NCBI GenBank assembly: GCA_023381895.1
Contig: JAMCTA010000026.1
Coordinates: 1 to 20,184 of the forward strand
DNA from: Chloroflexota bacterium
GTDB lineage: Bacteria > Chloroflexota > UBA4733
Length of the DNA stretch: 20,184 nt
Reading direction: 5' to 3'
Every line of letters starts with the position of its first letter. The first letter of the stretch is position 1. The notes under the pieces are model-generated. The model did not search any database and was not told the DNA's origin. It was given only the letters and a program-made list of their open reading frames with translations. This document shows, piece by piece, positions 1 through 8,440 of the stretch. A program made the position numbers and the translations under genes.

Positions 1-90
1 CGTCACGTAGGGAAAGCTGGTGCGAAGCCAGCGCTGTCCCGCAGCTGTAAGTGGTGCGCTTGCGCCACGAGCCAGAATGCCTACAGCCGC
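1..90 (+). promoter_or_regulatory. cobalamin riboswitch, 3' part (cut by window edge)
   Basis: The segment carries the conserved 3' half of the cobalamin aptamer: GGGAA near 10, GGTG-x2-AA-x-CC, then CTGTCCCGCAGCTGTAA at about 33-49, and a B12-box-like GAGCCAGAATGCCTACAGCC ending near 88. The 5' stems lie outside the window. Its position upstream of the corrin-ring operon fits adenosylcobalamin repression. I see no clear terminator hairpin with a T-run directly after it, and the first gene starts 365 bases downstream, so the expression platform is not evident. Confidence 0.9.
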
Positions 91-455
91 TCGTTCGCTT
101 CACACCTTCGCGCGAAAGGCGGTGGGCACCTCGATAATGACGGCATACCTAAGTCTCAGTACAGCTGGCGGCCGCGTTCGGCAGCCTTCAACACTGTGGC
201 CAGTAACCCCTATCACAGCCGGGACCTGCTCGTGACCATCTTGCAGACCTCCCCGACGAGCGCGACTGCTCCGATCCTTGCTCCATCCTGCTGGTCGGCA
301 AGGCCAGCTATGTTCTGCCCACCTAAGCACGATGATCCTCAGACCCACTTCAGCGCTGACCTCGGCAGGACTCCCCTCACGCACTCCTCCACGCCTTCAT
401 TGCACCGGAGGCAGGGTAGGCGAGCAGCGGCAGTAGCCGGTGTGGATAGTATTCG
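91..455 (+). other. long untranslated leader, no supported gene
   Basis: There is no convincing coding region between the riboswitch and cbiC. The frames open here have unlikely compositions. One short frame of 39 codons ends at TAA 324-326 with a protein-like tail (SILLVGKASYVLPT), but it has no good start and its upstream continuation is in another frame. It could be the end of a decayed gene. No strong Shine-Dalgarno sequence is seen before ATG 456. Confidence 0.5.
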
Positions 456-1154
456 ATGAGTGCGCCTGCAAGCGTACCGGGTATGCCCCCCGGCCCCCAC
501 TCGCTCCTGAAGCGCTACGCCCTTCCCGGACCCGAAATTGAGCGCCGGAGCATCGCTCGAAGCACTGAAGCCCTTGCTGGCCTCGCCCTTCCGCCCGACC
601 TCCTCGCTATCGCAGCACGGATGATCTATGCCATCGCTGATCCCACGATCGTGCCGTTCATCCGGATCCACCCTGACCTGGCAACTGCCGCCATCGATGC
701 GCTGCGCTCCGGCTGCCGCATCGTATGCGACGTCAAGATGGTGGTCAGCGGTCTCAATCACCGGGCCGCTGATCGGTTGCGCTGCCAGATCACGACGAGT
801 ATCGACGATCCCGGGATCGCCCTCCGCTCCCAGCAATCCGGGTATCCCAGGGCTGCCGAAGCTTTCCTACGCGAGGGAGCCGCCCTCACTGGCGCGGTTG
901 CTGTTGTCGGCAACGCGCCAACCGCACTCCTCGCTGTGCTCGATCTCATCAACGCTGGTATCGCGAAGCCAGCCTGTATCATCGGTATCCCAGTAGGCTT
1001 CGTCGCTGCAACCGAAGCAAAGGATGCTCTCCAGCACGGATCAACACCATTCGTCACGGTCTTAGGAACACGCGGTGGGAGCGCACTCGCCGCTGCAGCC
1101 ATCAATGCACTGCTTCTGCGGGCTGCTGCCTCACCGGAGCCATCGGGTAGCTGA
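456..1154 (+). CDS. cbiC: precorrin-8X / cobalt-precorrin-8 methylmutase
   Basis: CbiC (CobH) moves the C11 methyl group of (cobalt-)precorrin-8 to C12, giving hydrogenobyrinic or cobyrinic acid. The 232-residue length is normal for the family. Family motifs are PGPEIERRS at about 24-32, the IVCDVKMVVSG stretch near 90-100, GNAPTALLAVLDL, GIPVGFVAATEAK and the C-terminal LGTRGGSALAAAAINALL. Oddity: the motif holding the catalytic histidine in characterised CobH (R-x2-H followed by a small residue) reads RMIYAIADP here, with Tyr58 in the expected His position. The rest of the protein looks intact. It is the first gene of the operon and is followed 12 bases later by cbiD. The start is ATG 456; the ribosome binding site is weak. 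The assignment is firm; activity is less certain. Confidence 0.93.
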   Translation: MSAPASVPGMPPGPHSLLKRYALPGPEIERRSIARSTEALAGLALPPDLLAIAARMIYAIADPTIVPFIRIHPDLATAAIDALRSGCRIVCDVKMVVSGLNHRAADRLRCQITTSIDDPGIALRSQQSGYPRAAEAFLREGAALTGAVAVVGNAPTALLAVLDLINAGIAKPACIIGIPVGFVAATEAKDALQHGSTPFVTVLGTRGGSALAAAAINALLLRAAASPEPSGS

Positions 1155-1166
1155 AGACTCATAGCA

Positions 1167-2330
1167 ATGCACGATGTACAGAAGTCACCACCAGAAGAGC
1201 CAATTGTCACGACAGGATTGCCCCCGGCCCCCCGGCAGCGTGGGATGCGCACCGGATTCACCACAGGCTCGTGCGCAACAGCGGCGGCAATGGCGGCTGC
1301 GCAGATGTTGTGCTCAGGAGTTTCCGTCAAGAGCGCCATTATTACGCTACCCGCGGGTCAACGTGTCCGGTTCCTGCTACGCTCGGCTCAGCTCCTGGCG
1401 GACGGGGCACGATGTACCGTCATCAAAGACGCTGGGGACGATCCAGACGTAACGCACGGGGCGGAAATTGGCGCAACGGTGGAGTGGGGCGACAAGCCGG
1501 GCATCGAGCTCTGTGGTGGGGTTGGTGTCGGCACGGTCACCCGCCCTGGCCTGGGCCTGGAGGTTGGCGGACCAGCAATCAATCCGGTTCCACGACGCAT
1601 GATCCTGGAGCACGTCGCACGAGCTGCTGGGCCACTTGTTCAGGAACGGGGACTGCGCGTGACCATCTTCATTCCCAAGGGCAACGAGCTTGCCAAGCGC
1701 ACCCTCAATAGCCGTCTCGGTATCACTGGCGGTCTGTCCATCCTTGGAACAACCGGGATTGTACAGCCATTCTCCACTGCAGCCTGGCGCGCCAGCGTCG
1801 CCCAGAGCCTAGACGTCGCCGCAGCGAATGGCCTCACAGAAATCCTCCTCAGCACGGGGGGAAGGAGCGAGCGCTTTGGCCAGCAACTGCTCGGCCTACC
1901 TGACATGGCGCTCATCGAGATGGGTGAATTTACCGGCTTCGCCCTGCGTCACGCCGTCGCTTGCGGTATCAGCCGGGCACACCTCTGTGGCATGGCCGGC
2001 AAGTATGCCAAGATCGCTCAGGGCCACCTGATGACCCACGTGGCAGGTAATCAGGTCGACGTCAGCTTCCTGGCAGCGCTGGCCGGCGCCTCCGGCGCGC
2101 CGGCCAGCCTGGTCAGTGCTATCTGTAAGGCCAACACCGCTCGTCACGTGCAAGAGCTAATTGTCGCAGCCGGTCTACCCCAGTTCTTCCAGATACTGTG
2201 TGATCGGGTGCTCCTCCAGTGCTCTGCTCACGTTCACGGTGCTCTCGTGCTCGACGTCATCCTCTTCGACTTTGATGGCACGGTGCTCGCCCGCTCCCAG
2301 CACCCCCCAGGGGACCAGACCAATGGCTGA
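1167..2330 (+). CDS. cbiD: cobalt-precorrin-5B C1-methyltransferase
   Basis: CbiD methylates C1 of cobalt-precorrin-5B during anaerobic corrin ring contraction and has no close relationship to the other SAM methyltransferases of the operon. The 387 residues include the hallmark N-terminal RTGFTTGSCATAAAMAAAQ, the central LGITGGLSILGTTGIVQPFS, and the later GEFTGFALRHA and CGMAGKYAKIAQGHLMTH segments. The protein begins at ATG 1167, with about 27 poorly conserved residues before the conserved block. Its last 8 bases overlap the start of cbiET, which indicates coupled translation. CbiD is specific to the early-cobalt, oxygen-independent route and together with CbiG and CbiX fixes the pathway type. 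Confidence 0.95.
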   Translation: MHDVQKSPPEEPIVTTGLPPAPRQRGMRTGFTTGSCATAAAMAAAQMLCSGVSVKSAIITLPAGQRVRFLLRSAQLLADGARCTVIKDAGDDPDVTHGAEIGATVEWGDKPGIELCGGVGVGTVTRPGLGLEVGGPAINPVPRRMILEHVARAAGPLVQERGLRVTIFIPKGNELAKRTLNSRLGITGGLSILGTTGIVQPFSTAAWRASVAQSLDVAAANGLTEILLSTGGRSERFGQQLLGLPDMALIEMGEFTGFALRHAVACGISRAHLCGMAGKYAKIAQGHLMTHVAGNQVDVSFLAALAGASGAPASLVSAICKANTARHVQELIVAAGLPQFFQILCDRVLLQCSAHVHGALVLDVILFDFDGTVLARSQHPPGDQTNG

Positions 2331-3546
2331 ATCTCCCCCACCGGTATCTGTGATAGGCATTGGTGATGACGGCCCAGCGGGGCTGACCGCTCCCGTGCGT
2401 GAAGCCATTGCCCAGGCGGACGTGCTCATCGGTGGTCAGCGGCACCTCTCTTGGTTTCCAGATCATCCCGTCAGGCGAATTGTGCTCACGTCCAACCTCG
2501 ACCGGGCTGTCGCCCAGATCGCCGGGGAGATGCTGCAGCATCGTATCGCTGTCCTCGCTTCTGGAGATCCCCTCTTCTATGGAATCGGAGGCCTTCTCAG
2601 TCAGACACTCGGACCGCACCGTGTCCAGATCATTCCCTTCGTAAGCTCAATCCAGCTTGCATTCGCCAGAGTCGCCACAAGCTGGCACGATGCCGTCGTG
2701 CTGAGTGCACACGGACGCCCACTCGCTCCCGTCATCCGACCCGTGCTGGACGCCCCAAAGGTTGCCCTGCTCACCGACGGGAAGAATACCCCCGGAACTA
2801 TCGCCACCGCCCTCATCGCCGCCGGAATGGAGAACTGCCGCACCGTCATCTGCGAGCACCTCGGCGGTACAGCAGAGCGGATCGTAGACACGCGCCTGTT
2901 CGAGGTACCGCAACAGACCTTTGCCAGTCTCAATGTGATGCTACTGCTCCGTGAAGCACCCCAACGTCCACTACTGGCACTCGGTCTACCAGACGGGACA
3001 TACGACCACACGGAGGGGCAAATCACGAAGGCTGAGGTGCGTGCGGTCACCCTCGCAAAGCTCGGCCTGCGCCGTGAGGGAGTGCTGTGGGACATTGGCG
3101 CTGGCAGCGGCTCCGTCAGCATCGAAGCGGCCTCGCTCACCGGCAGCCGCGTCTACGCGATCGAGCGCAATCCGGACCAGATCAAGTGCATCAATGCGAA
3201 CATCGCTGCCCACCACGCCCCCAACGTCACCGTGGTAGAAGGTGAAGCTCCTACGGCGCTTGAAGCGCTGCCACCACCGGACTCGGTCTTCATCGGCGGG
3301 AGCGGGGGGCAGCTCTCCGCCATCTTAGGCACGGTATATCGTGTGCTACCTGCGGGCGGTCGCGTGGTGCTCAACCTCATACTGCTTTCCCATCTCCAGG
3401 AGTGCCGGGAGTGGTTCTCGGCTAGGTCCGGATGGCACCAAGAACTGCTTTCTGTCCACATATCTCGGGCGGTACCGGTGGCCGGTGACGTGCGCCTGGC
3501 TTCCCTCAACCCGGTGTGGATTCTTGCAGCACAGAAGATGGAGTGA
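2323..3546 (+). CDS. cbiET: fused (cobalt-)precorrin-6B/7 C5,C15-methyltransferase and decarboxylase
   Basis: This is a CbiE-CbiT fusion (CobL type) of 407 residues. CbiE methylates C5, and CbiT methylates C15 and removes the C12 acetate carboxyl. The N-terminal half opens with the tetrapyrrole-methylase loop VIGIGDDGPAGLT and has the ASGDPLFYGIGG motif. The C-terminal half holds the class I SAM-binding loop LWDIGAGSGSVSIEAA near residue 255 and VFIGGSGG further on. An in-frame alternative start at 2161 would lie deep inside cbiD and adds a non-conserved, serine-rich segment, so ATG 2323 is chosen; it overlaps the cbiD stop by 8 bases. The next gene starts 8 bases after its stop. Confidence 0.94.
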   Translation: MAESPPPVSVIGIGDDGPAGLTAPVREAIAQADVLIGGQRHLSWFPDHPVRRIVLTSNLDRAVAQIAGEMLQHRIAVLASGDPLFYGIGGLLSQTLGPHRVQIIPFVSSIQLAFARVATSWHDAVVLSAHGRPLAPVIRPVLDAPKVALLTDGKNTPGTIATALIAAGMENCRTVICEHLGGTAERIVDTRLFEVPQQTFASLNVMLLLREAPQRPLLALGLPDGTYDHTEGQITKAEVRAVTLAKLGLRREGVLWDIGAGSGSVSIEAASLTGSRVYAIERNPDQIKCINANIAAHHAPNVTVVEGEAPTALEALPPPDSVFIGGSGGQLSAILGTVYRVLPAGGRVVLNLILLSHLQECREWFSARSGWHQELLSVHISRAVPVAGDVRLASLNPVWILAAQKME

Positions 3547-3554
3547 AGCCACCG

Positions 3555-4313
3555 ATGGACAGCCCCTCGATCATCCCAGCCGCTCCGGCCTCAGGGACGC
3601 TCTACGGCATTGGCCTCGGACCAGGTGCGCCTGAGCTTCTTACCCTTCGCGGACTGCTGCTGCTTCAGCAGGTCTCGGTGATCTTTACCCCCGGAGGCAG
3701 CGCTGACAAGCCAAGTTATGCCGAACAGATCGCTGGCCGCTTCCTCGACCTGGCGAAGCAGCAGATCATTCCGCTGCCGGTCACTTTCAGCCGGGTGCGC
3801 GAGGAGCGCGATCGTACTTGGCGAGCTGCTGCTGATGTCGTCGCCCAGTGGATGGGTGCAGGGCACAGCGCTGCCTTCGTCACAGAAGGTGACCCACTGA
3901 CGTATAGCACCTTCATCCACCTCTTTCTCGCCCTCCGTGAATGCCACCCCGGCATTCCGGTTGAGATCGTTCCGGGGATCAGCAGCATTCAGGCTGCCAG
4001 CGCTGCGGCCTGCTACCCGCTGGTGGATCAGGATGAGCGCCTGGCAGTCCTGCCCGCGCCTTACGCCATCGACAGCCTTCCTCAGATACTCCAGATCTTC
4101 GATACGGTCGTGCTGCTAAAGGTCAACAGCGTCTTTGACCGGCTCGTCGACCTCCTTGCGGAGCACAGCCTCCTCAATCGATCACTGTTCGTGCGCCGGG
4201 TGGGACGTCCCGAGCAGGAGATCACGACTGACCTGCGCTCGCTCCGCGGCAGCAGAATCGACTACTTCTCTCTCGTAATCGTCCATCACGAAAGGGGCAA
4301 TTCCCATGACTGA
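3555..4313 (+). CDS. cbiL: (cobalt-)precorrin-2 C20-methyltransferase
   Basis: CbiL (CobI) adds the C20 methyl group to cobalt-factor II or precorrin-2, the first committed methylation of corrin synthesis. The 252-residue protein has the tetrapyrrole-methylase fold: GIGLGPGAPELLTLRG near the N-terminus, VTEGDPLTYSTFIHLF in the middle, and EIVPGISSIQAASAA. The PLTYSTF stretch resembles the CbiL version of the GDP-xx-YST motif. ATG 3555 is preferred because GGAG lies about ten bases upstream; a GTG at 3516 inside cbiET would add 13 residues. It overlaps the next gene by 8 bases (ATGACTGA). Confidence 0.9.
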   Translation: MDSPSIIPAAPASGTLYGIGLGPGAPELLTLRGLLLLQQVSVIFTPGGSADKPSYAEQIAGRFLDLAKQQIIPLPVTFSRVREERDRTWRAAADVVAQWMGAGHSAAFVTEGDPLTYSTFIHLFLALRECHPGIPVEIVPGISSIQAASAAACYPLVDQDERLAVLPAPYAIDSLPQILQIFDTVVLLKVNSVFDRLVDLLAEHSLLNRSLFVRRVGRPEQEITTDLRSLRGSRIDYFSLVIVHHERGNSHD

Positions 4314-5157
4314 GGGAATGGTGTACTTCGTCGGCGCTGGTCCTGGCAGCCCCGATCTCATCACCGTTCGCGGACAGCAAGTCATTCAGCATGCTGACGT
4401 GATCATCTTTGCTGACTCGCTCGTTCACCCTGATGTCTGTAAGGTCGCTCGGCCTGATGCAGAGTTGCACGGCAGCTCCTCGCTGACGTTGGAGGAGGTC
4501 CTGAGCATCGTGGTGAAGGCCGTACACGCGGGGAAAGTGGTCGCTCGCATTCACAGCGGCGACCCCTCCATCTACGGTGCCATCCACGAGCAGATGGTTG
4601 CTCTGGACCGCGAGGGTATTTCCTACACGATCGTCCCCGGCGTCACGTCGGCAGCAGCCGCCGCCGCTGCGCTTGGTGCAGAGCTCACCGTCCCCGAGGT
4701 TTCCCAGACGGTCATCTTCACCCGTGTTGGTGGTCGCACAGGATTGCCAGGCAGGGAGCACCTGACCAGCTTTGCAGAGCACGGCGTCACCATGGCGATC
4801 TTTCTGAGCACCGCACTCATCGAGCGCGTAGTCAGTGAGCTCCTGAACGGTGGCTACGTGCCCATCACTCCGGTCGCAGTGGTCTACCGAGCAACCTGGG
4901 AGGATGAGCTCATTCTCCGCGGTACGCTGGAGGATATCGCCGCGAAGGTTCGAGCAGCCAAGCTGGCCAAGCAGGCGATCATCATGGTCGGAAAGGCCTT
5001 CGATCCAGCGCTGCATACCCACGGAAGTGCCTATCGCTCTCATCTCTATGACGGCACGTACACCCATATGTTCCGGAAGGGCACTTGGCGCCGCCAGGAC
5101 AAACCGTCATCCGGCGGCGATCCCCTCAGCACGGCCTCTACAGAGGGCAGCCAGTGA
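4306..5157 (+). CDS. cbiF: (cobalt-)precorrin-4 C11-methyltransferase
   Basis: CbiF (CobM) methylates C11 of cobalt-precorrin-4. The 283 residues start with VYFVGAGPGSPDLITVRG, the signature glycine-rich loop, followed by ADVIIFADSLVHPDV, the IHSGDPSIYGAIHEQM motif and the IVPGVTSAAAAAAALGAEL segment typical of CbiF. The last 30 or so residues, rich in charged and polar residues, extend slightly beyond the fold and appear poorly conserved. The start overlaps the end of cbiL by 8 bases, and the stop overlaps the GTG start of cbiG, so the genes are translationally coupled. Confidence in the function is high. Confidence 0.94.
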   Translation: MTEGMVYFVGAGPGSPDLITVRGQQVIQHADVIIFADSLVHPDVCKVARPDAELHGSSSLTLEEVLSIVVKAVHAGKVVARIHSGDPSIYGAIHEQMVALDREGISYTIVPGVTSAAAAAAALGAELTVPEVSQTVIFTRVGGRTGLPGREHLTSFAEHGVTMAIFLSTALIERVVSELLNGGYVPITPVAVVYRATWEDELILRGTLEDIAAKVRAAKLAKQAIIMVGKAFDPALHTHGSAYRSHLYDGTYTHMFRKGTWRRQDKPSSGGDPLSTASTEGSQ

Positions 5158-6275
5158 CTACTGGCCTCCCTCGACTGACAATCAGCAGGCGCACGCCTGC
5201 TCCCCTCGCAGCAGTTGCTCTCACCAAGCGTGGGGCCACCGCGGCTGCCACTCTTTCCGCAGCGCTCCCCCTCGATGCCTACGTCCCGGCAAAGCTCGGA
5301 GCCGGTGACGCCGCCGTGTCCTACACCGAGCCGGTGCGCGAGCTGCTGTCCCGTCTTTTCAACGAGTATCACGGTCTCGTGCTCTTCATGGCACTCGGCG
5401 CGGCCGTCCGCCTACTCTCCCCGTTGCTCAAGAGTAAGCGTGACGATCCTGCGGTCGTCGTCGTTGATGAAGCCTGCACCTTTGCCATCAGTGTGCTCTC
5501 GGGTCACTTCGGTGGCGCGAACGCGCTCGCCCACCAGGTTGGTGCTGTGCTGCACGCCACACCAGTCATCACGACCGGTTCCGATGCTCTCGCCCTGCCT
5601 GCACTCGATCTTCTCGGTGCGGAAGCGGGCTGGCGCTGTGAGAGTGACGCTGAACACCTGAAGGGCGTGATGGCGGCGCTGCTGAACGAGCGCGTGGTCG
5701 CGATCTACCAGGATGCGGGCTCCCCCGCCTGGCAGCAGCAGGTGCCAGCAGGACAGCGCCGGGTCATTGCGGCGCTCGAATTTCTAGAAGATCTGCCAGA
5801 AGAAGTAGCAGCAGTGATCGTCATCTCCGACGCACGCGACATTCCTGCCTTGCGTCATCCGCGCCCGTGTGTGGTGTATCGACCTCCAACGCTCGTCGCC
5901 GGCACCGGCTGCTCACGTGGCACTCCGGCAACGGAAATCGCCGCGCTCATTCACGAGACGCTCCAGGAGGCGAAGAAGAGCCCCTCTGCCCTGTCCTCTC
6001 TGGCTACCATCGACATCAAGCGCGATGAGCCGGGCATCGCTGAGGCAGCCGCACGCTTTGCCGTGCCCATCCGCTACTACAGCAGCAGCGCCCTGGCAAC
6101 GGTCGCGGTCCCTTCCCCTTCCGAAGCCGTCCGCGCTGCCACCGGCTCCCCCAGCATCTGCGAAGCAGCGGCGCTGCTGGCCAGTGGGGCCAGAACTTTG
6201 CTCGTGACGAAGCGTAAGACGCAGCGGGTCACCGCCGCGCTTGCCCAGATCCCGGAGGCAGCGCCATGGCGTTAG
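5154..6275 (+). CDS. cbiG: cobalt-precorrin-5A hydrolase
   Basis: CbiG opens the delta-lactone of cobalt-precorrin-5A and releases the C2 fragment as acetaldehyde, the key ring-contraction step of the anaerobic pathway. The 373-residue protein shows the CbiG middle domain (LVLFMALGAAVRLLSPLL, then VVVVDEACTFAISVLSGHFG and GGANALAHQVG) and the C-terminal CbiG_C domain (LVAGTGCSRGTPATEIAALI, and VKIP-like AVPIRYYSSSAL). GTG 5154 is chosen because it overlaps the cbiF stop; an upstream start at 5085 would lie within cbiF and add unrelated residues. The gene overlaps cbiH by 10 bases. Confidence 0.93.
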   Translation: MTTGLPRLTISRRTPAPLAAVALTKRGATAAATLSAALPLDAYVPAKLGAGDAAVSYTEPVRELLSRLFNEYHGLVLFMALGAAVRLLSPLLKSKRDDPAVVVVDEACTFAISVLSGHFGGANALAHQVGAVLHATPVITTGSDALALPALDLLGAEAGWRCESDAEHLKGVMAALLNERVVAIYQDAGSPAWQQQVPAGQRRVIAALEFLEDLPEEVAAVIVISDARDIPALRHPRPCVVYRPPTLVAGTGCSRGTPATEIAALIHETLQEAKKSPSALSSLATIDIKRDEPGIAEAAARFAVPIRYYSSSALATVAVPSPSEAVRAATGSPSICEAAALLASGARTLLVTKRKTQRVTAALAQIPEAAPWR

Positions 6276-7081
6276 GTGAGCGCGCGCGAGCGGGCCACCC
6301 CGGCAACCTAGCGGTCATCGGTCTGGGTCCTGGTGGACACGCTGATCTCAGCGAGCGAGCCATCGAAGCTCTCCGCAACGCCGACCGCATCGCTGGCTAT
6401 ACCGGCTACACGGACCTTGTTCGCCAGTGGCTGCCAGCAGCTCACTACGTCGACAGCCCCCTCGGCTCCGAGGTCGACCGCTGCCAGGTCGCGCTCACCC
6501 TCGCGCGTGAAGGCCTGCATGTAGCGCTCGTTTCGAGCGGTGATGCGGGCGTCTATGGCATGTCCGGCCTCGTTTACGAGCTCGCCTGGGAGCAGGGCTG
6601 GCAGTTTGACGACGATCGCTGGCCCCAGATCACTGTCATTCCCGGCATCACAGCGGCGACCGCGGCAGCGGCGCTTGCCGGCGCTCCGCTCATGTGTGAT
6701 TTTGCCGTCGTCAGCCTCAGTGATCTGTTGATGCCCTGGTCCATCATCGAGCGGAGGTTACGTGCTGCTGCCGCCGGCGACTTTGTCATCGCCATCTACA
6801 ACCCGATGAGCAGACGCAGGACCCACCAGCTGGCAGCGGCTTGTGCAATTCTGCTGCAGGAACATTCCGCAGCGACACCAGTCGCAATCGTGCACCAGGC
6901 CGGGCGGACTGACCAGTCGGTCCAAGTTACGACGCTGGAGGAGCTGGAACATACTACCGTCGACATGTTCACCACCATCATCGTCGGCAACTCGCTCACA
7001 CGCGTGCTGGGCGGGCGCCTGGTCACGCCCCGCGGCTATCGACACTCTGCGTCTCTCGCAGCAGAAGGATTACTGCGATGA
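6266..7081 (+). CDS. cbiH: (cobalt-)precorrin-3B C17-methyltransferase
   Basis: CbiH (CobJ) methylates C17 and forms the lactone during ring contraction. The 271-residue protein contains LAVIGLGPGGHADLSERA at the N-terminus, the IAGYTGYTDLV motif characteristic of this branch, VSSGDAGVYGMSGLVYEL, VIPGITAATAAAALAGAPL, the family motif AIYNPMSRRR, and the C-terminal TTIIVGNSLTRVLGGRLVTP followed by RGY. ATG 6266 overlaps the end of cbiG by 10 bases, and its stop overlaps the cbiX start by 4 bases (ATGA). Function is clear from motifs and context. Confidence 0.95.
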   Translation: MALGERARAGHPGNLAVIGLGPGGHADLSERAIEALRNADRIAGYTGYTDLVRQWLPAAHYVDSPLGSEVDRCQVALTLAREGLHVALVSSGDAGVYGMSGLVYELAWEQGWQFDDDRWPQITVIPGITAATAAAALAGAPLMCDFAVVSLSDLLMPWSIIERRLRAAAAGDFVIAIYNPMSRRRTHQLAAACAILLQEHSAATPVAIVHQAGRTDQSVQVTTLEELEHTTVDMFTTIIVGNSLTRVLGGRLVTPRGYRHSASLAAEGLLR

Positions 7082-8025
7082 TCGAACAGTCAGCCCGGCA
7101 GGTCTCATCTCCGTCACCAGCGCCAGATACCTGCTCGCACGGACTCCTGCTCATGGCCCACGGCACGAAAGACTCTGCCGGGCAAGCTGAGCTTCACGAG
7201 CTCTGGCAGCTCATGAGCAATACCCACCCCTTGCGCCCGGTCACTCTCGGCGTTCTGGAATACCCAAGCGCACTTCTCCCGTCTCTTGATGGCGCCGGCG
7301 ACCTCCTGGCGGCGATCGGCGTTCAGCACGTTGCCGCTGTGCCAGTGCTGTTGCTGCAGGCCGGCCACGGCAAGCTGGACATGCCCCAAGCATTCGCTCG
7401 CCTACGTGCGCGCTACCCACACCTTCACTGGCGGCTCGCCCCACCACTGCTTCCTCACCCGCTATTGCGACAGGTGATCTACGAGCGCATCACTGCAGCT
7501 AGTGCCGCACCGCTCCACGGCGGCACAGATGCGGAGCGCCTGGCCGTGCTCCTGGTCGGCCGGGGCACGCACGATTCCACCGCCAATGCAGAGCTGTTCC
7601 GTATTGCCCGTCTCTTCGAGGAGGAGTATGGCTACGCAACCGTCGAGGCCTGCTTCGTGAGCCAGACTACTCCCGGCGTCAGTGCCGGCATCGCCCGCTG
7701 CGTTGCCTTGGGTGCACGGCGCATCATCATTGCACCCTATTTCCTCCACACCGGTGTGCTCGTGCGGCGCATCACGACTGAGGCTGAGGAGGCGGTGCGT
7801 TCATACCCAGGCATCGTCGCGACGGTGAGTGCTCACATCGGCAACCATCCGCGCCTACTCGAGCTACTCCTGCTACGAGCGCAGGAGGCCCGTCTCGGCC
7901 TGAGGACTCCTGCCTGTCTCGCCGGTTGGGAGGCGCCCGAGCCGCTGCTGCCGGTCCTGCCCCGCAATGAGAGCCACGCACCAGAAGCACATCACCATCA
8001 TGCGGGCGGGTCTCACACACACTGA
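7078..8025 (+). CDS. cbiX: sirohydrochlorin cobaltochelatase, two-domain, His-rich tail
   Basis: CbiX inserts Co2+ into sirohydrochlorin, which commits the precursor to the early-cobalt route. The 315 residues form the long, duplicated version. The first half has LLMAHGTKDSAGQAEL with the metal-binding His28. The second half has LLVGRGTHDSTANAELFRIA and the IAPYFLHTGVLVRRI stretch. The C-terminal 16 residues are histidine-rich (HAPEAHHHHAGGSHTH), a probable metal store or metal-binding tail as seen in other long CbiX proteins. It is last in the operon although it acts first. It starts at ATG 7078, overlapping cbiH by 4 bases. Downstream genes are not corrin-related. Confidence 0.94.
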   Translation: MIEQSARQVSSPSPAPDTCSHGLLLMAHGTKDSAGQAELHELWQLMSNTHPLRPVTLGVLEYPSALLPSLDGAGDLLAAIGVQHVAAVPVLLLQAGHGKLDMPQAFARLRARYPHLHWRLAPPLLPHPLLRQVIYERITAASAAPLHGGTDAERLAVLLVGRGTHDSTANAELFRIARLFEEEYGYATVEACFVSQTTPGVSAGIARCVALGARRIIIAPYFLHTGVLVRRITTEAEEAVRSYPGIVATVSAHIGNHPRLLELLLLRAQEARLGLRTPACLAGWEAPEPLLPVLPRNESHAPEAHHHHAGGSHTH

Positions 8026-8233
8026 GTGGCCACTCGAACGGGGAGTCAGGATGGCCCCATTCTCGCCGGTGTGGCACAAGAGACGGGGCGTGCCATTCTG
8101 GCGGACTGGCGCTTTCCCCTACTGGGGAACGAGATATCGCGCGATTTCTCGGACGTACTTGTTTACCGTGTTCCGCGAGGAGACTGGCAGCAGGCAAGGC
8201 CGTCTTGACAGGTGGTGTTTATATAGAGGCGTG
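8026..8233. other. intergenic sequence, no recognised gene
   Basis: Frames here run on from the end of cbiX (for example a 60-codon frame from GTG 8026 just after the cbiX stop), but none has a recognisable product or ribosome binding site. A perfect 12-base palindrome GAGTGGCCACTC sits across the cbiX stop region (about 8024-8035). It has no following T-run, so it is not a clear terminator. Confidence 0.4.
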
Positions 8234-8440
8234 ATGACCGCAGACGCCTTGCGGCCCAGTTACGAAGATCTGGTCGCCGGAAACGCCGCTCTGAGGCAGC
8301 GGATTGCCGAATTGGAGGCCGCGCTGAAGGCCGCGCTCGAGCAGGCAGAGGCGGCCCGGCGCGCCGGCAAGCGGCAGGCGGCGCCGTTCTCGAAGGGGCC
8401 GCCCCAAGAGAATCCCAAGCGGCCCGGCCAAAAAACCGGG
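8234..8440 (+). pseudogene. IS66-type transposase, N-terminal fragment
   Basis: From ATG 8234 the frame encodes a coiled-coil start (YEDLVAGNAALRQRIAELEA and repeats of AALEQAEAARRAGK) followed by KRQAAPFSKGPPQENPKRPG. This basic linker before the zinc-binding region is familiar from IS66-type transposases. Homology stops after about 70 residues; the zinc-finger and catalytic parts are missing. From about 8430 the sequence continues as a different transposase tail in another frame. This is a dead remnant. Family assignment is from recollection of the motif, not a search. Confidence 0.65.

Noticed and set aside
2161..2322. Upstream extension of cbiET
   Set aside because: Lies within the conserved end of cbiD and adds 54 non-conserved residues; ATG 2323 gives the family's usual start.
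8026..8208. 60-codon frame starting with GTG right after cbiX
   Set aside because: No ribosome binding site or recognisable family; treated as intergenic.
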